From NCBI RefSeq assembly GCF_009664085.1, contig NZ_CP039268.1, positions 2,894,291 through 2,958,290 on the forward strand: 64,000 nucleotides of DNA. The letters are read 5' to 3'. The stretch is from Thermochromatium tepidum ATCC 43061 (lineage in GTDB: Bacteria; Pseudomonadota; Gammaproteobacteria; Chromatiales; Chromatiaceae). The position numbers were made by a program, and so were the translations under genes. Below the pieces are notes generated by a model. The model had not been told where the DNA came from. It worked only from the letters and a program-made list of their open reading frames with translations, and did no database searches. This document shows positions 27,486 to 36,449 of the stretch, piece after piece; position 1 is the stretch's first letter; each line of letters opens with the position of its first letter.

Positions 27486-27582
27486 TGGGGCTCCGGCGCA
27501 TTGGAGGGTGGCGGTTCGCCGCCTGCGGGAGGTCTCTGGAGGGATCGCAGGGCGCAGCGATCCGCTCCGAGTGGGTAAGAGG

Positions 27583-27915
27583 TCAGAGTTCTTGCAGCGT
27601 ACCCTTGGGTAAAAGGGCCTCCACGGCGGTGCGACGGATCTTGACCTTAATGCCCTCGGCGACCTCAACCAGGGCAAAGTTCTCGCCGAGGTCGGCGATG
27701 CGCCCGACCATGCCGCCCAGGGTAATGATCTCGTCGCCCTTGGCCAGTGACTCGACCATCTTGCGGTGTTCTTTCTGGCGCTTGGCCTGCGGACGGATCA
27801 GCAGGAAGTAAAAGACGACGGCGAACAGGACCAGCGGCAGCAAGGCCATGAAGGGATCGCCGGACGGTGTGACGGCCTCGCCCTGAGCCAGGGCATCGGG
27901 GATAAAAAAGCTCAT
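27583..27915 (-). CDS. yajC: Sec translocon accessory protein YajC
   Basis: Single-span inner-membrane protein that associates with SecDF. The 110-residue product starts MSFFIPDALAQ, has a membrane helix about residues 24-43, and then the conserved basic and beta-rich tail (RPQAKRQKEHRKMVESL, GDEIITLGGMVGRI). The start at 27915 fits the family; the open frame to 28068 has no similarity to YajC. The queA and tgt genes that often precede yajC are not here; a tRNA gene takes that place. Confidence 0.93.
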   Translation of the reverse strand: MSFFIPDALAQGEAVTPSGDPFMALLPLVLFAVVFYFLLIRPQAKRQKEHRKMVESLAKGDEIITLGGMVGRIADLGENFALVEVAEGIKVKIRRTAVEALLPKGTLQEL

Positions 27916-28197
27916 GAGTCGGTTCCTTGTGTTAGGCGGATTGCAGATTCGACGCGAATCCAAAGTGGGCCCCACAGGGCACGAACAGGCCGGTGTCGCG
28001 TCCAGGCCGCGATACGGCCCGCGAAAATAGCAAAAAATTATTGCACAGTGAGGAGATGGAGTCCGCAACAGGATTCAGTTCAGCGCCTTGGTCTTGAGTG
28101 CTCGGGGCACGGGATCCGTGTAAAAAACCGCCCCCGATTGGGTGGCTTGTCTTTTTAGCGTGCGAAATCCTCTGCTAATTTCCCAAAGGTAGCACCG

Positions 28198-28234
28198 AAA
28201 AAAAGGCTTGTCGCCGCTATGGAGACAAGCCTTT
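28198..28234 (-). terminator. Rho-independent terminator of tRNA-Phe
   Basis: On the minus strand an 11-bp stem AAAGGCTTGTC / GACAAGCCTTT (28224-28234 with 28202-28212) leads into a run of seven T, about 10 nt after the tRNA 3' end. Confidence 0.9.
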
Positions 28235-28243
28235 GATTTTGTT

Positions 28244-28319
<76 letters not shown>

Positions 28320-28418
28320 GAAATCGGAATGGGTTCATTTAAGGTCGAGCTCATCATTAGACCGATTTCGGATCGGTTTGTCAAGCGCTCGTTATAATAG
28401 GGATACTCCCCATCGCTG

Positions 28419-30470
28419 CTATTTTACCTTCATCCCAGGTTCGGCACCCGAGTCGGGGCTGAGGATGAAGAGATCTTTTCCGCCTGGACCCGCGGCTAGG
28501 ACCATGCCCTCGGAGACGCCGAAGCGCATCTTGCGTGGGGTCAGATTGGCCACCATGACCGTCATCCGGCCTTCCAGATCCTTGGGGGCATAGGCCGAGC
28601 GGATGCCGGCGAAGACGGTGCGTAGCTCACCGCCGAGATCGAGCCTGAGTTCGAGCAGCTTGTCGGCCCCCTCGACCAGACGCGCCTCGCGGATCAGGGC
28701 CACGCGCAGATCGACCTTGGCGAAGCTGTCATAGTCGATCGGCGCGGCGATGGGGTCGCGTTCGAGGTGCGGATTGGCGGCGGGTGGGGCAGCGGTGACC
28801 GGGCTTGACCCGGCAGCGATCAAGTCCTCTTTGGAGGCCTCCAGCATGGCCTGGATCTGTTTGGGGTCGACGCGGGTCATCAGCGGCTCGAAGGGGGCGA
28901 TGATGTGATCGAGCAGGGGCCTGGCCAGCGCCTCCCAGGTAGGTGGCTCGATCCGAAGGAAGGACTCGGACTTCTCGGCAGTACCGGGCAGGATGGGGCG
29001 CAGATAGCCGATCAGCACCCGGAATAGGTTGAGGCCCATGGAACAGATCGCTTGCAGTTCGGCCGCGCGTCCGTCCTGCCTGGCCACCACCCAGGGGGCC
29101 TTCTCGTCGATGTACTGATTGGCGCGGTCGGCGAGCGCCATGATCTCGCGCACGGCGCGGCTGAACTCGCGCCTCTCATAGGCCGCCGCGATCGACTCGC
29201 CCGCCGCGATGAACTCGGCGAAGAGTTCGGGCTCGGCCAGCGTCCCCGAGAGCCGTCCATCGAAGCGCTTGCCGATAAAGCCGGCACAGCGGCTGGCGAT
29301 GTTGATCACCTTGCCGACCAGATCGGCATTCACCCGGACCGCGAAGTCTTCGAGGTTCAGGTCGATGTCATCGACGCTCGGCCCCAGCTTGGCGGCGAAG
29401 TAATAGCGCAGATATTCGGGATCCAGATGCTCAAGATAGGTACGCGCCTTGATGAAGGTGCCGCGCGACTTGGACATCTTCTGCCCATCGACGGTCAGGA
29501 AGCCGTGGGCGAAGATGGCCGTCGGAGTACGGAAGCCGGCCCCGTGCAGCATGGCCGGGAAAAACAGGGCATGGAAATAGATGATGTCCTTGCCGATGAA
29601 GTGATAGAGCTCGGCGGTCGAGTCTCGGCCCCAGAAGCGATCGAAGTCCAGTCCGGGCGTCTTGTCGCACAGCTTCTGGAAGCTGGCCAGGTAGCCGATG
29701 GGCGCATCCAACCAGACATAGAAGAACTTGCCTGGATGATCCGGGATCTCAAAGCCGAAGTAGGGCGCATCGCGCGAAATGTCCCACTCCTGGAGCCCGG
29801 CGGCGAACCATTCGTCGAGCTTGTTGGCGACCTCCTTCTGCAAACTGCCGCCACCTGTCCACTCCCTGAGCATCGCCTCGAAGTCGCCGAGCCTGAAGAA
29901 ATAGTGATCTGAGGCGCGCTGCTCGGGCACCGCGCCCGAGATGACCGAACGTGGATTCTTCAGCTCAGCCGGCGAATAGCTGGCGCCACAGACCTCGCAG
30001 TTGTCGCCGTACTGATCGGGTGCGCCGCATTTGGGGCACTCGCCCTTGATAAAGCGGTCGGGCAGGAACATCTGCTCGACCGGGTCATAGGCCTGGGTGA
30101 TGGTGCGCTTGACGATATGCCCGGCGTCGCGATTGCGCTCGTAGATCAGGGTCGCGTAGTGCCGATTCTCGGGCGAGTGGGTCGAGTGATAGTTATCGAA
30201 GCCGATGCGAAAGGCGGCGAAGTCGGCCTGATGCTCCTGGGCGATGCGGGCGATGAGCTGCTCGGGCGTGATGCCCTCCTGGCGTGCGCGCAGCATGATC
30301 GGCGTGCCATGGGCGTCGTCGGCGCACACATACCAACAGTTATGGCCGCGCATCTTCTGGAACCGCGCCCAGATATCGGTCTGGATATACTCCACCAGAT
30401 GGCCGATGTGGATCGGGCCATTGGCATAGGGCAGGGCGCTGGTGATCAGGATGTCGCGGGGCTGGCTCAT
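28419..30470 (-). CDS. metG: Methionyl-tRNA synthetase
   Basis: Charges initiator and elongator tRNA-Met. The 683-residue protein is the long, dimeric form. Class I motifs are HIGH at residues 21-24 and KMSKS at 331-335. A zinc knuckle carries Cys145, Cys148, Cys158 and Cys161. The C-terminal EMAP/Trbp111-like tRNA-binding domain (about 580-683) includes [26 protein letters not shown] sequence. It is divergent from mrp/apbC, a widespread gammaproteobacterial pairing. Confidence 0.97.
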   Translation of the reverse strand: MSQPRDILITSALPYANGPIHIGHLVEYIQTDIWARFQKMRGHNCWYVCADDAHGTPIMLRARQEGITPEQLIARIAQEHQADFAAFRIGFDNYHSTHSPENRHYATLIYERNRDAGHIVKRTITQAYDPVEQMFLPDRFIKGECPKCGAPDQYGDNCEVCGASYSPAELKNPRSVISGAVPEQRASDHYFFRLGDFEAMLREWTGGGSLQKEVANKLDEWFAAGLQEWDISRDAPYFGFEIPDHPGKFFYVWLDAPIGYLASFQKLCDKTPGLDFDRFWGRDSTAELYHFIGKDIIYFHALFFPAMLHGAGFRTPTAIFAHGFLTVDGQKMSKSRGTFIKARTYLEHLDPEYLRYYFAAKLGPSVDDIDLNLEDFAVRVNADLVGKVINIASRCAGFIGKRFDGRLSGTLAEPELFAEFIAAGESIAAAYERREFSRAVREIMALADRANQYIDEKAPWVVARQDGRAAELQAICSMGLNLFRVLIGYLRPILPGTAEKSESFLRIEPPTWEALARPLLDHIIAPFEPLMTRVDPKQIQAMLEASKEDLIAAGSSPVTAAPPAANPHLERDPIAAPIDYDSFAKVDLRVALIREARLVEGADKLLELRLDLGGELRTVFAGIRSAYAPKDLEGRMTVMVANLTPRKMRFGVSEGMVLAAGPGGKDLFILSPDSGAEPGMKVK

Positions 30471-30674
30471 GGAGTGGCTCGGATGGGTTGATACGTGGTT
30501 AAGGGTTGGATGGAATTATCTCATGATTCGCGTTCGGCGCGGCCTGGTATCTGGCGTGGAGCTTGCGGTATGACTTACTCTCAATGTCTTTTGCGGTTTT
30601 GTCCGCGTTGAATTCGTTGCGGCTGATACCAAACTTGCCGCCGACATCCGACCCAAATCCCAACGGAGTATCCC

Positions 30675-31766
30675 ATGTCCCAACCCATGAAAGACGCCAT
30701 CGAAGCCGCCATTAAGGATTATAGGGAACCGCATCTCGGGCGCGATCTGGTTGCCGCCCATGCCGTCAAGGACATCGCGATCGAAGGCGATCAGGTACGG
30801 ATCAAGGTCGTGCTCGGATTTCCGGCCAAGGGGATTGAGCAGGATATCGCCGAGGCGCTGACCGAGCGCGTCTCCAAGGTAGAGGGCGTCGGCGCGGTCG
30901 CGGTCGATGTGGGCTGGGAGATCAAGGCCCACGCGGTCCAGAAGTCCTTGAAGCCCATCGATAATGTCAAGAACATCCTTGCCGTGGCCTCGGGCAAGGG
31001 TGGCGTGGGCAAGTCGACCACGGCCGTCAACCTGGCACTGGCCCTGGTCGCCGAAGGGGCCAAGGTCGGTCTGCTCGATGCCGACATCTATGGCCCCTCG
31101 CAGCCGCGGATGCTCGGACTCCATGGCCAGCCCGAGTCCAAGGACGGGCGCACGCTCGAACCCATGGTCAGTCATGGCGTCCAGACCATGTCGATCGGCT
31201 TCCTGATCGAGGAAGAGACCCCGATGATCTGGCGTGGCCCCATGGTCACCCAGGCGCTGGAGCAGCTGCTCAAAGACACCAATTGGTCGGATCTCGACTA
31301 TCTGGTCATCGATCTGCCGCCGGGCACGGGCGACACCCAGCTCACGTTGGCGCAGAAGGTGCCGGTCTCGGGCGCGATCATCGTCACCACGCCCCAGGAC
31401 ATCGCCTTGCTGGCGGCGCGCAAGGGGCTCAAGATGTTCCAGAAGGTCGAGGTGCCCGTCCTCGGCATCGTCGAGAACATGAGCATCCACATCTGCTCCA
31501 GGTGTGGGCATGAGGAACCCATCTTCGGGTCCGGTGGGGGGCAGAGGATGGCCGAACAGTACGGACTGGAGCTCCTAGGTGCCCTGCCGCTCGACATCCG
31601 GATCCGCGAGGAGACCGACAGCGGCAAGCCCACGGTCGTCGCCGAGCCTGAGTCGCGTATCACCCAGATCTATCGCGAGATCGCCCGCAAGACCGCCGCC
31701 AAGCTCTCGCTCCAGGCCAAGGACTATGCGTCCAAATTCCCGCGCATCGTGATCCAGAATACCTGA
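30675..31766 (+). CDS. apbC: Iron-sulfur carrier P-loop ATPase Mrp/ApbC
   Basis: Fe-S cluster carrier of the Mrp/NBP35 group, 363 residues. An N-terminal MIP18/DUF59-like domain (about 5-90) precedes the P-loop GKGGVGKST at 107-115. The cluster-binding C-x-x-C is in HICSRCGHEEPIF, followed by the conserved switch and Walker B-like LVIDLPPGTGD. It is divergent from metG. Downstream are an IS relic and ferritin, so other iron-related genes lie close by. Confidence 0.94.
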   Translation: MSQPMKDAIEAAIKDYREPHLGRDLVAAHAVKDIAIEGDQVRIKVVLGFPAKGIEQDIAEALTERVSKVEGVGAVAVDVGWEIKAHAVQKSLKPIDNVKNILAVASGKGGVGKSTTAVNLALALVAEGAKVGLLDADIYGPSQPRMLGLHGQPESKDGRTLEPMVSHGVQTMSIGFLIEEETPMIWRGPMVTQALEQLLKDTNWSDLDYLVIDLPPGTGDTQLTLAQKVPVSGAIIVTTPQDIALLAARKGLKMFQKVEVPVLGIVENMSIHICSRCGHEEPIFGSGGGQRMAEQYGLELLGALPLDIRIREETDSGKPTVVAEPESRITQIYREIARKTAAKLSLQAKDYASKFPRIVIQNT

Positions 31767-31988
31767 CCACCAGACGGCGCGTTCCAGGGACATTCTTGCG
31801 TGTGCCGGTGGCCCGGTGCGCGACAAGCCTCGGCCTTCAAGGCCGAGGAAGGATCGCGCGGACCGCAGCCGTCCTTGGCTTTCGGTTTCAATGTGGTGTC
31901 TGTTGCGGTTCGATGGATTGGCGCACGATGGCGATCGGCGCACCGCCGCAGGATGAAGCGAAGTAGGACGGCGACCCTAATATTGCCT

Positions 31989-32390
31989 ATGCAACGACAT
32001 CAAGCCTTCAAGTACGAACTGATTCCCAACGGCCAGCAGGAGCGGCAGATGCGCCGCTTCGCGGGCGCGTGCCGGTTCGTGTTCAACAAGGCCTTGGTGT
32101 CGCAGAAAGAGCGCTATGAGAGAGGTGAAAAGAAGCTCGGCTACGCCGGGTTGAGCAAGCTGCTCACCGAATGGCGCCACGGTGAGGAAACCGCATGGCT
32201 GGCGGATGCGCCCGTTCATCCGCTGCAACGGGCGCTTCTCGCGGGATGCCAATCATGCGAGACGAAGGGCAGGACATGGCAGACGCTTCTGCCAGGATGC
32301 TGGCTTGTGCCAATGTCAGCCCGGATGGCCTGTGGATCGAACCGCGTTGGCGGTCGGAAGCAGGAACCCACCGAAGCGATTCAGGTGTAG
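31989..32390 (+). pseudogene. Internally deleted tnpB (IS200/IS605 family)
   Basis: The first 65 or so codons from ATG 31989 match the N-terminal helix-turn-helix of TnpB/OrfB proteins (FKYELIPNGQQERQMRRFAG, FVFNKALVSQKERY). The catalytic RuvC and zinc-ribbon core is missing. The frame ends with KQEPTEAIQV, the usual TnpB C-terminus, so the middle was lost by deletion. About 400 bp remain of a gene normally 1.1-1.2 kb. The right-end hairpin is intact at 32411-32450. The palindrome CCTCGGCCTTCAAGGCCGAGG near 31829 may mark the left side. Confidence 0.82.
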
Positions 32391-32450
32391 CTCTATGCTC
32401 CATCAGGACGCCGTAGGAATCCCCGGACGGAAGGCCGGGGAGGATGTCAA
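32355..32450 (+). mobile_element. 3' end of the tnpB relic with right-end hairpin
   Basis: AGGAACCCACCGAAGCGA is followed by CCGTAGGAATCCCCGG, the stem partner GGCCGGGGAGGATGTCAA, and then flanking DNA. In active IS200/IS605 elements this region encodes the scaffold of the TnpB guide (omega) RNA, and the sequence after the element end acts as guide. Here it is a relic. Confidence 0.65.
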
Positions 32451-32502
32451 ATCCGCGATTGCGACAGCCGTTCAGCCTTCAACTTAAGGAGCACGTCCCA
32501 GC

Positions 32503-33036
32503 ATGATCTCCCAAGCCATGGCCCAGCGCCTCAATGCCCAGATCAATCGCGAACTATATTCGGCCTATTTCTATCTCGGACTTTCGGCCCAGGCCGAGTC
32601 CATGAACCTAAAGGGCGTGGCGGCCTGGTTTTTCGCCAAGCACGGCGAGGAACAGCAGCATGCGCTCAAGATGTACCGCTATCTGATCGACCAGGGTGCG
32701 ACGGTCACATTCAGCGATGTGGCTGCACCGGCGAGCGTCGAGCGCGGCGTGCTGCCCATGTTCGAGCGCACCCTGGAGCACGAGCGTTCCGTGACCGCCG
32801 CCATTACCGAGCTGATCGATGGTGCGCTCTCCGAAAAGGACCACGCCACCCACATCTTTCTGCAATGGTTCGTCACCGAGCAGATCGAGGAAGAGGCCAT
32901 GGTCGCCGACATCATCGGGCGGGTGCGGCTGTTCGGGGATCAGGGGCAGTCGCTGCTCATGATCGACAACGAACTCGGCGCCCTGGCCAAGCAGATGGCG
33001 ACTGGTGCGGCGCCCCCGTCCGGTGTCGCCGCCTGA
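32503..33036 (+). CDS. ftnA: Non-haem ferritin
   Basis: Cytoplasmic iron-storage protein that assembles into a 24-mer cage. Ferroxidase ligands fit the family: Glu17, Glu50 and His53 in KHGEEQQH, Glu94, and the helix C/D segment QWFVTEQIEEE at 121-131. Length 177 residues is standard for bacterial FtnA. AAGGAG lies before the ATG. It follows the tnpB relic and precedes a Cys/Lys-rich micro-ORF by 30 bp, which may share the transcript. Confidence 0.95.
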   Translation: MISQAMAQRLNAQINRELYSAYFYLGLSAQAESMNLKGVAAWFFAKHGEEQQHALKMYRYLIDQGATVTFSDVAAPASVERGVLPMFERTLEHERSVTAAITELIDGALSEKDHATHIFLQWFVTEQIEEEAMVADIIGRVRLFGDQGQSLLMIDNELGALAKQMATGAAPPSGVAA

Positions 33037-33066
33037 GATCGGGGTCAAACGAGGCACGCAAGCTCC

Positions 33067-33141
33067 ATGAGCAAAAAGTCTAAAAAGTGCTGCAAGAAGT
33101 ACCGCGAGGGCAAGCGTTGCAAAAAATGTCCAAAGGACTGA
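33067..33141 (+). CDS. 24-residue Cys/Lys-rich peptide
   Basis: A short ORF starting MSKKSKKCCKKYREGK and ending CKKCPKD. It has ten lysines, three other charged side chains and four cysteines as CC-x8-C-x2-C, a layout that could bind a metal ion. It is too short to predict by length statistics. Support comes from the strongly biased, non-random composition, the position 30 bp after ferritin, and the stop TGA lying 4 nt before the next gene. Function unknown; a metal-binding or nucleic-acid-binding micro-protein is speculation. The ribosome site is weak (GAGG, 12 nt upstream), so coupling to ferritin translation is possible. Confidence 0.65.
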   Translation: MSKKSKKCCKKYREGKRCKKCPKD

Positions 33142-33145
33142 ACGC

Positions 33146-34525
33146 TTGAATGCTCACCTCACAGATCGCTCCTCGCTCCAGCGCCATATCGAGCACTCGG
33201 CACTGGCTGCGGCAGCCCCGATCTTGGAGGATCTCAAGACCAGAGCTGGTCTGATCTTCCAGCTTGGGATCAAGAGCGCGCCGCTGTTCGTCGGCCAGGC
33301 GCTCTTCATCGCCGAGCAGTCGATCATCGACGATGTCGAGACCATCTATTTCTTTACCCGCGAGGGCGAGTTCTTCGAGCGTGTCTTTGCGTCCGTGGTG
33401 CCAAACGGGCGTCTCGCCAATCACGTCCTGCCGCGTGCGCGGTTACTGGAAGTGAGCCGACTGGCGACCTTTTCGGCCTCGCTGCGCGAGGTGAGTCTCG
33501 ACGAGATGCGCCGGCTCTGGAGGCTCTACGACAGCCAGTCGCTGTTCGCGCTCGCCCGCTCGCTCGGGCTGGAACCCGAGGCGCTGGAGCCGATCTGCGC
33601 GCGCCACGGGCTGCCGCTCGACGAGACCATCGTACATCCCTGGCTCGACACCCGCGTTAGGGCCCTCTTTACCGACCCAGGGTTCGTCCAGCTCGTCTCA
33701 GGCCGGATCGCCACGGATCGACAGGCCGCGCTGGCCTATTTCGCGCAACAGGGACTGATCGACGGTCATGGACCCTTCGGTCTGGTCGATATCGGATGGC
33801 GCGGAACCATCCAGGACAACCTTGCCTGGATGCTGCCAAACACGCGTTTCTTCGGTTACTACCTGGGGCTGCAACGCTTCCTCAATCCGCAGCCGCCCAA
33901 TGGCATCAAACGCGCTTATGGCCCGGACGCCAACCTCAACCTGTTCTTTAGCCATCTGCTCGATGCCGTCTCGCCGATGGAGATGCTCTGTAACTCGCCG
34001 CACGGCAGTGTCATGGGGTATCGTCTGGAGGCTGGGGTGGCACGCCCCTGGCGTCTGACCGAACCGACCGAGAATGCCATCCATGCCGAGGTGGTGCGGC
34101 ACTTCCAGGATGGCGTACTCTTCGCCTGTCGTCACTGGGCGCCCCATGTAGAGACACATTCGATCCGCAGTCAGGATCTACGCGAACAGGCCTGTCAGAT
34201 CTGGAGCGACTTGATCGAGCGCCCCGATCGCCAGATCTCGGAGGCCTATGCCGCCCTCAAGCACAACGACGTCTTCGGCGTCGGCGGCTTCGTCGACAAG
34301 CGCCTCGTGCCCTCGCCCTGGCGCATGATTCGCGGGATCTTATGGTCCGAGGACAGGCGCGCCGTTATCCTCTACATCAAGCAGACGCAGTGGAGTTCGG
34401 GGCTGTGGCAGCGCCGCGACCTAGGTCCAGTGCATCGTCTGATGCTGATCGCCGCCCTGAGCCTGGGACGGGCCTACAAGCATCTGCGCATGTGGATGCA
34501 CTATCATCTCGTAACCAAGCGTTGA
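33146..34525 (+). CDS. COG5610-like predicted HAD-superfamily protein
   Basis: A 459-residue soluble protein of uncertain function. Segments TIYFFTREGEFFERVF (about residues 67-82) and FGLVDIGWRGTIQDNL (about 210-225) resemble the COG5610 predicted HAD-type proteins that often lie in surface polysaccharide clusters. The usual HAD nucleophile motif DxDx is not obvious. No glycosyltransferase lies next to it. The start is TTG at 33146, supported by AAAGGA 8 nt upstream; the micro-ORF stop is just before it. An AT-rich gap and a promoter for the sia genes follow. Confidence 0.6.
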   Translation: MNAHLTDRSSLQRHIEHSALAAAAPILEDLKTRAGLIFQLGIKSAPLFVGQALFIAEQSIIDDVETIYFFTREGEFFERVFASVVPNGRLANHVLPRARLLEVSRLATFSASLREVSLDEMRRLWRLYDSQSLFALARSLGLEPEALEPICARHGLPLDETIVHPWLDTRVRALFTDPGFVQLVSGRIATDRQAALAYFAQQGLIDGHGPFGLVDIGWRGTIQDNLAWMLPNTRFFGYYLGLQRFLNPQPPNGIKRAYGPDANLNLFFSHLLDAVSPMEMLCNSPHGSVMGYRLEAGVARPWRLTEPTENAIHAEVVRHFQDGVLFACRHWAPHVETHSIRSQDLREQACQIWSDLIERPDRQISEAYAALKHNDVFGVGGFVDKRLVPSPWRMIRGILWSEDRRAVILYIKQTQWSSGLWQRRDLGPVHRLMLIAALSLGRAYKHLRMWMHYHLVTKR

Positions 34526-34562
34526 CGCGGATCCTCAAGGTTTTTTAAGGATTTAAGGGTCA

Positions 34563-34591
34563 TTGACTCGGCCCTGATCGACCGCTAACTT
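34563..34591 (+). promoter_or_regulatory. Putative sigma-70 promoter of the sia operon
   Basis: TTGACT at 34563-34568, a 17-bp spacer and TAACTT at 34586-34591 lie 40 bp before the siaB ATG. The 105-bp intergenic region has no other recognised element. Confidence 0.5.
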
Positions 34592-34630
34592 CTTAATAGA
34601 CGCGAATCACCGTCCTTACACGAGGCCCGC

Positions 34631-35185
34631 ATGTCGATCGCCGCCCAATACTTTGATGTCCATCAGCGGATGCGCGATCAGGGCGTGATCTTCTCCTTCG
34701 TCGGTTATGTCTCCGAGGGCATCCTGTTCTCGCTCGGCGAGGCGCTCAAGCAGAAGATGCGCCTGGATGAGACCGACGCCAATGTCACCAAGCGCGTCTT
34801 CTCGATCTTTGTCGAGCAGGTGCAAAACCTCATCCGCTACTCGGCTGACCGCCTCCAATCCGAGAACGGTACCCCCACCGAGTTGAGTTCGGGCCTGGTC
34901 ATGGTCGGGCGCGATGCTACCCATTTCTTTGTGGTCTGCGGCAATGTGGTCGGGCGTGCCGAGGGCGAGGATCTGTGCAGTCGGCTCGAAGAACTGGCGC
35001 GTATGGACCCCGACACCATCAAGAGCTACTACCGCGAGAAGCTACGCGAGCCACCCGAGGCCGGCAGCCGCGGCGCGAGCATCGGCCTGATCGAGATTGC
35101 GCGCCGCTCGACGCGCGCGATCGAGTTCGGTCTGACCGAACTCGAGGCGGAGCGCGCCTTCTTTTGTCTCAAGGCCTATATCTAA
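34631..35185 (+). CDS. siaB: SiaB-like protein kinase
   Basis: A 184-residue protein of the SiaB (DUF6272) family. In Pseudomonas aeruginosa SiaB phosphorylates SiaC and so blocks activation of the diguanylate cyclase SiaD. Family-like features are the N-terminal FSFVGYVSEGILFSLGEAL and the C-terminal SRGASIGLIEIARRS, which resembles a GHKL-type nucleotide loop. It is the first gene of the module; siaC starts 3 bp after its stop. Confidence 0.82.
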   Translation: MSIAAQYFDVHQRMRDQGVIFSFVGYVSEGILFSLGEALKQKMRLDETDANVTKRVFSIFVEQVQNLIRYSADRLQSENGTPTELSSGLVMVGRDATHFFVVCGNVVGRAEGEDLCSRLEELARMDPDTIKSYYREKLREPPEAGSRGASIGLIEIARRSTRAIEFGLTELEAERAFFCLKAYI

Positions 35186-35187
35186 AA

Positions 35188-35598
35188 ATGCCGTCTCGAC
35201 CGATGGATAGACTCCAGCGTCCTCAGACCGAGCGCTCGCCCCTGGTCGATTTCGATTTCGATCGCCACCGGCTGCATCTCGAAGGCGAGTCCTATCCGGA
35301 GGACGCAGCAGCCTTCTTCGGTCCGCTGCTCGTGGCTCTGGATCACTATCTCGTGCATCTGCGGGCCGAGCCGCCCGCATCACCCCTGGTCGTGGATCTG
35401 CGCCTGACCTATTTCAACAGCAGCAGCGCCAAGGCGTTCATGAACCTCTTCCAGCGTCTGGAAGCGGCGGCGCGCGATGGGGTCGAGGTGCAGGTCAACT
35501 GGCACTATCAGAGCGATGACGAGACCATGATGGAGTTCGGTGAGGACTTTAGGGAGGATTTCCAGGCCGCTCGTTTCGAGCTCTGTGTCTTCGACTGA
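35188..35598 (+). CDS. siaC: SiaC-like partner protein (DUF1987)
   Basis: A 136-residue protein with the DUF1987/SiaC pattern: VDFDFDRHRLHLEGESYPEDA, then LVVDLRLTYFNSSSAKAFM, then VNWHYQSDDETMMEFGED. In the known system unphosphorylated SiaC binds and stimulates SiaD; the Thr/Ser in the YFNSSSAK loop is the phospho-site region. An alternative ATG lies at 35203. It sits between the kinase and the cyclase, as in P. aeruginosa. Confidence 0.85.
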   Translation: MPSRPMDRLQRPQTERSPLVDFDFDRHRLHLEGESYPEDAAAFFGPLLVALDHYLVHLRAEPPASPLVVDLRLTYFNSSSAKAFMNLFQRLEAAARDGVEVQVNWHYQSDDETMMEFGEDFREDFQAARFELCVFD

Positions 35599-35611
35599 AC
35601 CGGGGACGACC

Positions 35612-36439
35612 ATGTCTGCCCATGCCCATGACCTAGAATCTCAGGGGACCTACTCGCTCTATGCCCACGAGGAGTCGGTCATCCGTCAGGCCGAGTCGAT
35701 GCTGGGCAAGCTCGACGAGGTCGCCAACGGGGTGCGCCTGCTAGCCCAGGCCTATCGTGAGGGCTATCGTGAGACGATGCGGCTGGTGCGCATCAGTGAT
35801 CGGATGCAAGCGGAGCTGCACGCGGCCAATCGCACGCTCCTGAATCAGGCCGCCGACCTGCAACGGCTCAACAAGGCCCTGCATCAAGAGATCGAGCGGC
35901 GCGAGGCGCTTGAACATGAACTGCGGCGCATCGCCTCGGTCGATGAGCTGACTGGCCTCCATACACGGCGCCATGTGCTCGAGCTCGGCGAGCACGAGCA
36001 GCGCCGACGCGCGCGTCATGGGTATGATCTGTCCATCCTCATGATGGATCTTGATCACTTCAAGCGCATCAACGACGGTTTCGGCCATGCCGCCGGTGAT
36101 CAGGTACTGGGCGACTTCGGTTTTCTGCTGTGTTCCAGTCTGCGCCAGGGCGACATCGCCGGACGCTTCGGCGGCGAGGAGTTCCTGGCGATCCTGCCCG
36201 AGACAGATCTGGCGACCGCTCAATCCATCGCCGAGCGACTCTGCAAGCAGGTGCGCGAGAACAGCACCCTGTGGAAGGATCAATCGCTGGCAGTCACAGT
36301 CAGCATCGGATTGGTAGCGGTCGACCGTGACGAGTCCCTCGAGTGTGCCATCGCGCGCGCCGATCATGCACTCTATCTGGCCAAGCGCGCCGGGCGTGAT
36401 CGGGTCATGGTCGGTTCCGGGCCGGACCTTGACGAATAG
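35612..36439 (+). CDS. siaD: SiaD-like diguanylate cyclase
   Basis: Makes cyclic di-GMP from two GTP. The 275-residue protein has an N-terminal helical region (about 20-105, partly coiled coil, likely the SiaC-binding part) and a GGDEF domain. The active-site motif is GGEEF at 187-191, and the product-inhibition I-site RxxD is present at 178-181. Metal-binding Asp is in LMMDLDHFK. It has no membrane helix, so control should come through SiaC. It lies 13 bp after siaC. Confidence 0.9.
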   Translation: MSAHAHDLESQGTYSLYAHEESVIRQAESMLGKLDEVANGVRLLAQAYREGYRETMRLVRISDRMQAELHAANRTLLNQAADLQRLNKALHQEIERREALEHELRRIASVDELTGLHTRRHVLELGEHEQRRRARHGYDLSILMMDLDHFKRINDGFGHAAGDQVLGDFGFLLCSSLRQGDIAGRFGGEEFLAILPETDLATAQSIAERLCKQVRENSTLWKDQSLAVTVSIGLVAVDRDESLECAIARADHALYLAKRAGRDRVMVGSGPDLDE

Positions 36440-36449
36440 GGCCGGGGCG

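Noticed and set aside
31829..31849. Palindrome CCTCGGCCTTCAAGGCCGAGG as terminator of apbC
   Set aside because: No T tract follows and its sequence resembles tnpB-element hairpins, so it is more likely the left side of the IS relic.
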